The notes beneath the pieces were generated by a model. The model was not told the DNA's origin and made no database searches. It saw only the letters and a program-made list of their open reading frames with translations. This document shows, piece by piece, positions 55,311 through 64,000 of a stretch of DNA of 64,000 bases; the first letter of the stretch is position 1, and every line of letters begins with the position of its first letter. The stretch is from Ricinus communis. Taxonomy: Eukaryota; Streptophyta; Magnoliopsida; Malpighiales; Euphorbiaceae. A program made the translations under genes and the position numbers. The stretch spans positions 11,498,489-11,562,488 of the forward strand of contig NC_063259.1 in NCBI RefSeq assembly GCF_019578655.1, written 5' to 3'.

Positions 55311-56850
55311 CCACAAGCACAAATCTTTGACATATTGATAGTGGATGTTCAAGGCACATGACAGGTGACAAGAGCCTCTTTATGAATGTCAAGAACTATA
55401 AAGGAGGCAAAGTAACTTTTGGAAATGATGCCAAGGGTAAGGTAATTGGCATCGACTCTATTAGTAAGGTTGGTAAATCTTCCATTAATGATGTTTTCCT
55501 AGTTAATGCTTTGAAACATAATTTATTGAGTGTGAGTTAGTTATGGGATAAAGGGAACAGAGTCACTTTTGACTCCAATGGATGTCTTAGCAATTTCCTA
55601 GTGGATGACAAAGCGATACTTAAAGGAGAAAGAAGTGACAACACCTACACAATTGACCCACAAAAAGTTGCTAGTCAATCTTTCGAGTGCCTTATATCTA
55701 TTAGTGATGAATCTTGACTATAACATAGAAGACTTGGACATGCAAGCATGGAGCTTCTACACAAATTAGCCAAAGAGGAGCTAGTTAATGGACTTCCTAA
55801 AGTGAAGTTCATCAAAGACAAGCCTTGCAAACCATGTTAAATGGAAAAACAACATCTATCATCTTTTAAACCCAAAACTATTGTAAGTACTTCTAGACCC
55901 CTTCAACTATTAAACATGGATTTGTTTGAACCTACTAGAGTAGCTAGTTTGGGTGGAAAGTCATATATGCATTTATGATTATTGATTATTACTCTAGATT
56001 TACTTGAGTTAATTTCCTTGTTCATAAGAATGAAGCATTCAATGTTTTCAAATCTTTGCAAAACATGTTCAAAATGAAAAAGGATATTTGATTTCCTCTA
56101 TAAGGAGTGATCATGGAAAAGAATTTGAAAATGATCTTTTTGAAAACCTTTGTAAAGAATTTGGAATTACTCATAATTTTTCATCTCCTAGAGCTCCTTA
56201 ACCAAATGGAGTTGCTGAAAGGAAAAATAGAACACTAGTGGAAATGGCTAAGACAATGCTCAATGAGTATAAACTCCCTTCTTACTTTTGGGCTGAAGCC
56301 ATTAACACTAGTTGTTATATTGCAAATAGAGTTTTCAAAAGACCTTTACTAAATAAAACTTCTTATGAGCTTTCGAGAGGAAGAAAACCTAAGGTCTCAT
56401 ATTTTAGAGTTTTTGGTTGCAAATGCTACATCTTAAATACCAAGGACAACCTTGGAAAATTTGATGCCAAAACCGACATAGGAACTTTCCTAGGCTATTC
56501 CACCTCAAGCAAAGCTTATAGAGTCTTTAATAAATGTACATTAGTAGTTGAAGAATCCATGAATATAGCTTTTGATGAATCAAACAAGCTTGATCTTGGG
56601 AAAGGTGTTTGTGTGAATGATCTTGTAGGTGCATTTAAGGAACTCAAAGTGAATGTTGATGACTCCTCAAAAGGATTGGACGAATCTATAGAGGAATTCC
56701 AAGAAGATCAACATAATCAAGATGCAACTCAAGACCCCCAAAAGATGGAAACCTCCCAAAATCATCCCAAGGCTTGGAACTTCAAAAGGATCATCCTCTT
56801 ACTCAAGTCGTTGGACACTTATCAAAAGGTATAAGTACTCGTTCTAAACT
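55311..56850 (+). pseudogene. Protease and integrase of copia L
   Basis: Protease starts HIDSGCSRHMTGDKSLF (catalytic DSGC). The integrase finger has RRLGHASMELLHKL and KPCKPC. The core shows a decayed first Asp region (NMDLFEPTRVA), then IRSDHGKEFEN (second Asp) and NGVAERKNRTL (Glu). A 198-codon open piece (56238-56834) covers the core end and the FLGYSTSSKAYRVFNK box. Stops at several points upstream of 56200. Confidence 0.88.
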
Positions 56851-56919
56851 AATAACTTTAGAAAATCTAGCCTTTGTTTCTTAAATTGAGCCAAGGACCA
56901 TTGATGAGGCTTTAAATGA

Positions 56920-58365
56920 TGAGAGTTAGGTGCTATACAAGATGAACTCAACCAATTTGAGAGAAACAAAGTGCAGAAACTTGTTCCTAGACCTAAGGAT
57001 AACCAAATTATAGGTTATAAATGGGTGTTTAGAAACAAGCTAGATGAGCAAGTCTCTATCACTAGAAACAAAACTAGATTGGTTGCGAAAGGTTACAACC
57101 AAGAGGAAGGCATTGATTATGATGAGACCTTTGCTTCGGTTGTTAGATTAGAAGCTATTAGGATGCTTTTAACATATGCATGTCACATGAATTTTAAGTT
57201 ATTTCAAATGGATGTGAAAAGTGCTTTTTTGAATGGTTTCATTGAGGAGGAAGTCTATGTTGAGCAACCTCCCAGTTTTGAAAATCATAAGTTTTCCAAT
57301 CATGTTTTCAAACTTTCTAAAGCCTTGTATAGGTTAAAGCCAGCTCCTAAAGCTTAGTATGAAAGGCTTAGTTCCTTTTTAATTGAAAATGGATTTCAAA
57401 AGGGCAAGGTTAAACACTACTCTTTTTGTAAAGAAATATAAATATGATACTCTAATTGTTCAAATTTATGTTGATGACATTGTGTTCGGAGCTACTAATG
57501 AGTTGCTTTATGAGGATTTTGCTAAGTGTATGACTAGGGAATTTAAAATGAGCATGATGGGAGAGCTCAAATTTTTCCTTGGTATGGGATATTTATCAAC
57601 CAATCCAAGTACATAAGAGAACTCCTAAAGAAATTTTAGATGGATGGTTGCAAAAGTATCCAAGACCCCAATGAGTGTGACAACTAAATTGGACAATGAT
57701 GAGAAGGGTAAGAGCGTAAATGAAAAGCTCTATAGAGGTATGATTGGATCACTTTTATATTTAACTGCCTCTAGACCCAATAACATGTATAGTGTTTGCC
57801 TTTATGCTAGATTTCAATCTTGTCCAAAAAAGTCTCATTTAAATAATGTAAAAACAATTTTGAAGTATTTATGTGGAAACTTGAACTTAGGACTTTGGTA
57901 TCCTAGGGAAACTTTCTTTAATATAATAGGTTATTCGGATGCCGATTATGCTGGTAGTTTATTAGATAGGAAGAGCACCTCAGGAACTTGCCATCTTCTA
58001 GGTGAATGCTTAGTGTCTTGGTTTAGTAAGAAACAAGTCTCGGTCGCTCTCTCCACTGCGGAAGCCGAATATATGGCGTCTGGTTGTTGCGCTCAAATTT
58101 TATGGATGAAGCAACAATTAAGAGATTGTGGGAGAGAGGTTTATCACATCCTATCAAATGTGACAACACTAGTGCTATAAACCTTTCTAAGAATCCTATT
58201 CAACACTCAAAGAGTAAGCACAAACATATTAGACATAATTCTTTGAGAGATCATGTTCAAAATGGTAGTATAGTACTAGAGTATGTTGATACAAATAAAC
58301 AACTAGCCGATATTTTCACTAAGACCCTAAATGATGAGAGAATCAATTTCATAAAAGAGAACTAG
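56920..58365 (+). pseudogene. Reverse transcriptase and RNase H of copia L
   Basis: RT in 56971-57357 has [33 protein letters not shown] and [18 protein letters not shown] near 57356 and a frameshift follow; the catalytic box IYVDDIVFGA is in 57383-57616. After another break at about 57600-57640, the RNase H segment (57644-58365) keeps YSDADYAGSLLDRKSTSGT, STAEAEYMASG and NKQLADIFTKTLND. A frameshift near 58140 separates the last two. Confidence 0.9.
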
Positions 58366-58808
58366 GAATGATAGATGGAAGCACCTTAGTTTAAATTCTT
58401 GCCTATGTGTGATAATTGTGTATATTCTTTTGTTTGTGATGCTTGTACTTGTGATTTTTTCATTCTTATGCAACATTTGAGTACTGAAATTGTCTTTGCA
58501 CTAGATTACTTTTAATCTTTGTGCATTTCAATACTCATACAGAAAAGGATGTGATTAATGTGAAAAGAGCATGCTCATTCGTTCATTTTTATATAGTTTT
58601 TTGTTTGAAATTACAAAAAGCAGGCTCGCAACTCCTCAGCGCAATCACGGTTTTTTAAAATTATAGCCGTTATGACTATTTTTGCAAAAGCATGCTCGTG
58701 CTTCTCCTCGATTTTAGCAAAAAACTAGCCGTTGCAGATTTTTTAAAAATGGATTTTAATGTGAAACTAGCTGTTTTTTTTTACTATTTTCACACCCCGC
58801 CTTAAGGC

Positions 58809-58815
58809 TATAAAA
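58809..58815 (+). promoter_or_regulatory. TATA box in the 3' region of copia L
   Basis: GGCTATAAAAGCC: TATAAAA inside a short inverted repeat, followed by a CT-rich leader and, 125-178 bp on, by ATG codons. Equivalent to 6343-6350 in copia B. Confidence 0.45.
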
Positions 58816-58986
58816 GCCACATCTTTCTCCTCGATTTGCATCACTTTTTCACACTTATTCATTTAACCTTTTAAAATTCCTTCTTTTCTTTTTCAAAAAT
58901 TCCAAATCTCTCTTCTACTTCCTCAATACAAGCATGGAAAGGCTATTGGAAGAAGATTTTCTTCATCTGAAACCATCATAGAAAAA

Positions 58987-59109
58987 ATGAAGGGAGTGAA
59001 TGATGAAGTAAGGATCAAGTATATGATTCTAGAGAGGAAAGAAACTCACCCTAGTAGATCCGTTGATGAAGAAGTTCTCATTAAGCTTGGTATTTCACAA
59101 GAGGTATAA
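58987..59109 (+). CDS. Small ORF in the 3' region of copia L (40 aa, partial)
   Basis: Begins MKGVNDEVRIKYMILERK, like the ORF at 5941-6114 in B (MKGTTHEARSKYNIL). In the same frame upstream, SSETIIEK is open, so the true start may be earlier; an ATG at 58934 opens another frame that stops at 58981. The ORF is cut near the left edge of the M LTR, so it is probably truncated. Function unknown. Confidence 0.35.
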   Translation: MKGVNDEVRIKYMILERKETHPSRSVDEEVLIKLGISQEV

Positions 59110-59305
59110 TTAGTAGTCCATCTAGGATTAAAGGCTTGGTAAAATATAACTTGTGATTGGGCTAGACTAGGAAGGACTTGTACATAATTAACTAGCAAAC
59201 TAGATTAACAACCTTAATATGGGCTAGGCTTAATAAAATGGGCTAGACTTAGGTAAACTATATGTGTTATTTAGTATAAAATGGCCTTCATGTGTAAGTT
59301 GGCAA
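59110..59305. other. Junction segment between copia L and the LTR of element M
   Basis: No match to copia B 3' sequence or to the LTRs of A and H was seen. It contains repeated GGGCTAGRCTTA-like words. The start of the M LTR should be here but is not recognisable. Confidence 0.3.
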
Positions 59306-60363
59306 ATAATGGTAGATTGCTCAAGGCATGACAGGGGAAGAGGAGACACCCATGTGGTCTTCTCGTATGGATAGAGGGTATTTTCAAGAATGAGTTTCGG
59401 TCAAGGACACCACATGACTGTGTGGTTCCTAAAAGCACACTATCTGAGTGAATTTTTAGGTTTTCTTTAGGGGAGTTCTATTTAGAGATAGAAACACTTA
59501 GAAACTTTATCTTCCTTTCATTTTTAGGGATTGATTGGTTATTTCTCAAGGAAGAACATCATTTCCTTCATTGCTTTTGAAGATTAAGGATTCAAGATTC
59601 AAGATTGAAGATTTTCATTTCTTCTCTTCCATGACTAGTTTGAGATATTCTTTACCTAATATTTACTTCTTCATTGTAATGTCTAGGAACTAAATTTCTT
59701 ACTATTTGGGTTTTCATGAACCCTAATTTATTTTGTATAAATTGATTCAAAGTTAATGCAATTAATATTTTCTATGAGTTTTATCCCTTTAATTATCTAT
59801 TTCAATTGATAAGTTGATGTATTGATTAGAGTTTATTCATAAACTGATTAGAGATAATTTTTTTATTAATTAATCACATCGTAGGGATTGAGGACTGATT
59901 ATGATACTATAGATAGATCTACAAGATCCTTTGGTTCAATAGTTCCTTAATCTTAACGCATGACCTAAGTAAGTGCGTTTGAGAAGAGATTTCTCTCCCT
60001 CCTCTTAGGAATTAGGGGTTTAATCACTTGAGAAATGTTTGAGTCTAATTTTATGGAATGCCAACTCAACTCTTGATTTGAATTATTTGCTATTTATTTC
60101 ATGAAATACTTAACTTATTAGGGGGATTCACTACCTAAATAGGCTTTATCCTTGATAAATTTATCAATCATTTTAATCTTTATTTTCAAGATTATTTTAC
60201 TTTTAAATATAATTACATCCAAACAACATTTTGATTGATAAACATTAGAGTATAATTGAAGGTAGTACTAACAATTAGGTCCCTAGTGGAACGATACTCT
60301 TACTTATCATTATATTACTTGATACGATCGATGCACTTTGCCGTGTGCAGATAGCGCGCATCA
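59306..60363 (+). repeat. 5' LTR of Athila-like element M, left end not recognised
   Basis: Homologous to LTR A (reverse) from AATAATGGTAGATTG onward. Ends GATAGCGCGCATCA at 60363, directly before the spacer and PBS. The first 300 or so bp seen in A and H are missing. Confidence 0.8.
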
Positions 60364-60369
60364 AGTTTT

Positions 60370-60387
60370 TGGTGCCGTTACTGAGGA
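60370..60387 (+). other. Primer binding site of element M
   Basis: TGGTGCCGTTACTGAGGA, 14/18 match to the tRNA-Asp-type PBS, six bases after the LTR end. Confidence 0.75.
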
Positions 60388-60669
60388 CTCTTTTCTATTG
60401 TGATATTATTAGTAATTCAAAAACTAGTGATTTAATATTGTTATTTTCCATTTGATTTATCTTTGTTGTGGTTGCATTGTCTTTAGGTACCTGAATCTGT
60501 GTATGACTCGAGCTGGTTCAATAAAACTATTCACTTAAGAACTAGAGTTGGAAAGAACTTTAAGGAAGCAACAAAGAGAAGAACAAGAACGAGTTTTGGT
60601 CGAAGTGGTGGCGGAGTAATAAAATCAGAATCAAGAAGGAGAACTAAACTAAGAAGAGGAATAGTTAAG

Positions 60670-61620
60670 AATGGTAGTTCCACCTAGGGAGAGAACCATG
60701 CAAGAGTATGCATGTCCAACTCTTAATTGTTAGGCCGAATATTATAACAAACAACTTCGACATCAAGCCCAACATTATTCAAATGGTGCAAAACAATTGC
60801 ATATTTGACGATTTGCCCAATGAGGATCCAAGCACCCATTTGGATGATTTTTTAAAGATTTGCAATACCTTTAAGATTAATGGGGTATCAGATGATGCTA
60901 TTCGATTGAGGCTATTCCCATTCTCGTTGAGGGATAAGCCAAAGAAGTGGTTGATGTCATTTCCAACTGGGACATTTACGACCTGGAATCAGCTGGCTGA
61001 GAAATTCTTGGAGAGATACTTTCCACCTTCTAAGATGGCCAAGTCAAGGAATCACATAGCAGGGTTTCTTCAGTAAGAGAATGAGACTCTGTACAATTGT
61101 TGGGAGTATTTTAGACATTCTTTAATAGACTGAATTATGCAAGTACAGTCTATTAATACTACAACAGGTGGATCACTAAATAGTAAGACTCCTGAGCAAG
61201 CTATGGATCTTGTTGAGGATATGGTAGTAACAAACTACTAGCGGCAGAATCCAAGAGAGCAAGTTCGAATCAAAGGGAGTGGAATCCATGCGGTAGACCC
61301 TATGGTAGCTGTAAATGCAAAATTAGAGGCCGTAAGCGAGAGGATGGATGCTTTGACTATGTCTTCATCTGGAAGACAAGCACAAGTTATGACTTATTAT
61401 TGGTCTAGGGGTGGTCATCAAAGTGAAGATTGCCATAACGATAATACCTTCACTAAGTCAGAGCAAGTTGATTTTGTGAGAAATGCTCCTAGGTAGTAGA
61501 ACATCCCCTACAACAATACCTATAACTCGGGGTGGAGAAATCATCTGAATTTCTCTTGGGGGAACCAGAATCAATAAAAACCTCCACCTCTAGGTTTTCA
61601 GCAGCAAAACTAATAACAGG
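60670..61620 (+). pseudogene. Gag of element M
   Basis: The start region matches A (ATGGTAGTTCCACCTAGGGA at 60671) with a frameshift. The capsid core is open in 60708-61076: LPNEDPSTHLDDFLKICNTF, RLRLFPFSLRDKPKKWL, LAEKFLERYFPPSK. A TAG follows and about 50 codons are deleted relative to A. The zinc knuckle reads YYWSRGGHQSEDC, having lost its first two Cys. The tail has a TYNSGWRNHLNFSWG-type motif. Confidence 0.83.
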
Positions 61621-62273
61621 CTCCTCCAAGAAGGAGTAATCTAGAGGAGATGACGAAGAAGTATATCTCGGCATCCAAAATAAGGTTCAGACTACTAAGA
61701 CTGCTCTTAAAAACCATGAAGCTTCAATTCAAAATTTAGAGAATCAAGTAGGGCACATTGCAAAGCTTTTGAATGAAAAGCCTCAAGGAAGTTTACCAAG
61801 CAACACATAAGCTAACCCTAAGGAGCAGCTTAAGGTTATCACATTACGCAGTGGTAAAGGGCTAAAGACTAGACTGAATGAAGTAGATGAGAAATCTACG
61901 ACAATGGAGAAAGATGATAATGAAAAAGAGGGTACACAGGCGGAAGTCGAGGATAAAGTAGAAGCAACACTCAAGCCTACCCCTTTTGTGAAGGAATATC
62001 AACCCGAATTATTCCTTCCAACATGTCTTCAGAAGGATAAATTGGATGCACAGTTTAGTAAGTTTCTTGAACTCTTTAAGTAGTTGCATATTAACATACC
62101 TTTTGTAGAACCTCTATTGTAGATGCCCAAGTATGCTAAGTTCTTAAAGGAACTTCTCTCTAATAAGAGAAAGCTTGAGAAAGTATCAAAGGTGTAACTG
62201 TTGGAAAAGAGTTCAGCAATCAGTCAAAAAAGACTACCAAAGAAGCTAAAAGACCTAGGTAGTTTAACTATTC
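61621..62273 (+). pseudogene. Gag-protease linker of element M
   Basis: Contains NLENQVGHIAKLLNEKPQ, then VITLRSGKGL and VKEYQPELFLP, the conserved spacer blocks of this family. Stops interrupt it. Confidence 0.6.
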
Positions 62274-63356
62274 CTTGCTTTATTAGTAATCTAAATGTTG
62301 ATATTGCGCTTGCTAATTTGAGGGCTAACATTAGTGTTATGCCTTATAATTTATTCAAGAAATTAGGCTAGGAGAACCTAAACCAACACTTATGAGCATT
62401 AAGTTGGCTCATAAATCTGTTGTATACCCTAAGGCTATCATTGAGGACTTGTTCGTTAAGGTTAAGAAGTTTAATTTTTCCTATGGATTTTGTAGTTATG
62501 GATATGGATGAATCTGTTGATGTATCCCTTATTTTAGGAAGACCCTTTCTTGCTACAGCTAGGCCATCATTTACACTCATGATGGTAAGCTCATTTTTAG
62601 GGTAGGGGAAGAGCAAGTGACGTTTCAGATCCCTAACGTCATGAAACATCTGCTTGTACTTGATGACATGGATATTAGTAAGGATAGAGTTGAACATGAG
62701 ACTGTGAATTGCATTTCATCTATTATTGCTAGAGATCCTTTAGAGTTATGTTTGATACAAGAACAGGAGAAGTGTTAGATGCCAGGAGCTCTAGAGCAGC
62801 TAGACTACCTAGAAGTAGTAAGGGCAATGAGAAAGCAATCTTTCAAGCCTATAGAGATGCCCAAGGAGGAGAGGATGAAGCCTTCGATTGACGGTCCTCC
62901 TTCTTTGGAACTCAAGCAGATCTAGAACACTTGGAGTATGCCTTTGTAATGGAAGGATCCAAGCTACCAGTAATAATTACTTCTGCATTACTGAATGATC
63001 AGAAGGCTAAGTTATAGGAAGTCTTGAGAAGGAAGTAGAGATAATAGCTTGGAAGATTGCAGATATAAAGGGAATCGGTCTTTCTTTTTGCAAACATAAG
63101 AATGAAGAAGAGTTCAAAATGGTAGTGCAACCTCCAAGGGGTCTCAATCCTAATATGAAGGAAGTAGTGAAAAATGAGGTGATTAAAATCCTTGATGCCG
63201 GGATTATCTATGCCATTTCAGACAATTGGGTAAGCCCAGTACAAGTAGTGCCAAAGATGGAAGGCATGGTAGTTATGGTAAATGAAAACAATAAGCTAAT
63301 CCCAACAAGAACTGTGACAGGATGCAGAGTGTGCATCGACTATAGGGAGCTATATT
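62274..63356 (+). repeat. First unit of a 1083-bp tandem duplication in element M
   Basis: Carries the protease (62274-62830) and pre-RT (63119-63350) segments. The next 644 bp (63357-64000) repeat the start of this unit. Protease motifs FPMDFVVMDMDES and LILGRPFLATAR are present; the active site reads NLRANI instead of DLGASI. Several stops. Confidence 0.85.
63119..63352 (+). pseudogene. Pre-RT and RT start of element M
   Basis: VVQPPRGLNPNMKEVVKNEV and WVSPVQVVPKMEGMVVM followed by RVCIDYREL, the fingers region of gypsy RT. It is then cut short by the tandem duplication, which jumps back to protease sequence. Confidence 0.82.
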
Positions 63357-64000
63357 CTTGCTTTATTAGTAATCTAAATGTTGATAATGCGCTTGCTAAT
63401 TTAGGGGCTAGCATTAGTTTATGCCTTATAAGTTGTTCAAAAAGTTAGGCTAGGAGAACCTAAACCAACACTTGTGACCATTAAGTTGGCTCAAAAATCT
63501 GTTGTATACCCTAGAGGTATCATTGAGGACTTGTTGATTAAGGTTCAGGAGTTTAATTTTTCCTATGGATTTAGTAGTTATGGATATGGATGAATCTGTT
63601 GATGTTTCCCTTATTTTAGGTTGACCCTTTCTTGCTACAGCTAGGGCCATCATTGACACTCATGCTGGTAAGCTCATTCTTAGGGTGAGGGAAGAGCAAT
63701 TGACATTTCAGATACCTAACGTCATGAAACATCTTCTTGTATTTGATGACATGGATATTAGTAATGACAGAGTTGAATATGAGAATGTGAATTGCATTTC
63801 ATCTATTATTGCTAAAGATCCTTTGGAGTTATGTTTGATACAAGAACACGAGAAGTGTGAGATGCCAGGAGCTCTAGAGCAGCTAGCCTACCTATAAGTA
63901 GTAAGAGAAATGAGAAAGCAGTCTTTTGAGCCTATAGAGATGCCCAAGGAGGAGAAGATGAAGCCTTCGATTGAAGGTCCTCCTTATTTTGAACTCAAGC
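63357..64000 (+). repeat. Second unit of the tandem duplication in element M (truncated by window edge)
   Basis: Matches 62274-62921 with scattered substitutions and small indels. It carries a second protease segment with active site NLGASI, again with Asn for the catalytic Asp, and the downstream EHEKCEMPGALEQL tail. It ends at the window edge. Confidence 0.88.

Larger units (their letters stand above)
54490..59110 (+). mobile_element. SIRE/Maximus-like Ty1/copia retrotransposon L
   Basis: Plus-strand order is gag remnant, zinc knuckle, protease, integrase, RT, RNase H and an extra 3' region, the same family as B. No LTR was found on either side: the left edge is uncertain (near 54490) and the right side passes into the Athila-like LTR of M before any PPT. 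All domains are recognisable, but the frame has many stops. Confidence 0.82.
59306..64000 (+). mobile_element. Athila-like Ty3/gypsy retrotransposon M (5' part)
   Basis: LTR, PBS, gag, linker, protease, pre-RT, then a duplicated protease segment that runs off the right edge. Same family as A. The frame is heavily broken, more than in A. Confidence 0.88.

Noticed and set aside
1..64000. Phage, plasmid, CRISPR, toxin-antitoxin or biosynthetic cluster content
   Set aside because: Looked for on both strands; all recognisable coding sequence is plant retroelement or the MTP gene.

Overview
This is a repeat-dense, AT-rich plant nuclear window. It holds one host gene with six exons, and almost everything else is LTR retrotransposons of typical plant lineages: Ty3/gypsy Athila-like and Tat-like, Ty1/copia SIRE-like, Ale-like and one other. 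The intron structure, the Mn-type metal tolerance protein and the (TA)n tract point to a eudicot. The species cannot be fixed from sequence alone, and no bacterial or organellar features were seen.

Layout. 1-5021: Athila-like gypsy element A, minus strand, running off the left edge. Its 5' LTR inserted into SIRE-like copia B (5022-9144, minus). 9145-10032: scrap of an Ale-like copia (gag start plus two tandem LTR/leader copies). 10036-14890: LINE relic (DUF4283/zinc knuckle and RNase H pieces) split by a 2.3 kb solo LTR (10801-13114, TSD ATGCT). 14918-19926: complete but pseudogenised copia D (TSD CTTAT). 19982-20420: foldback element. 20730-25545: the host gene, a Mn-CDF metal tolerance protein on the minus strand, with a tRNA-type SINE in intron 3. 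25616-27011: spacer plus the left part of a gypsy LTR.

27012-40273: Tat-like gypsy F (plus, 448 bp LTRs), split by non-autonomous gypsy element G (31315-37584, minus, TSD AGCAT). 40274-51927: gypsy E, with gag and protease but no RT or integrase seen. It is split by Athila-like solo LTR H (43756-51031), which is itself split by element I (44874-50917, minus), a diverged relative of G. 51928-52640: Tat-like 3' LTR and 3' end on the minus strand, followed by a plant-mobile-domain fragment. 54490-59110: second SIRE-like copia L (plus). 59306-64000: second Athila-like element M (plus), running off the right edge and carrying a 1083-bp tandem duplication.

How it fits together. Only the MTP gene looks like a functional host gene. 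The retroelements are nested up to four deep, and almost every coding region carries stops or frameshifts. The best leads for something under-described are these. (1) The G/I family has intact LTRs and tRNA-Asp primer sites but only the tail of gag. It also has two copies of a fixed-spacing polypurine block 1.49-1.50 kb apart. (2) LTR promoters of two gypsy families carry arrays of CACGGCCGTG-like palindromes directly upstream of a TATA-like box. (3) Both SIRE-like elements carry an extra TATA box and small ORF between pol and the 3' LTR.
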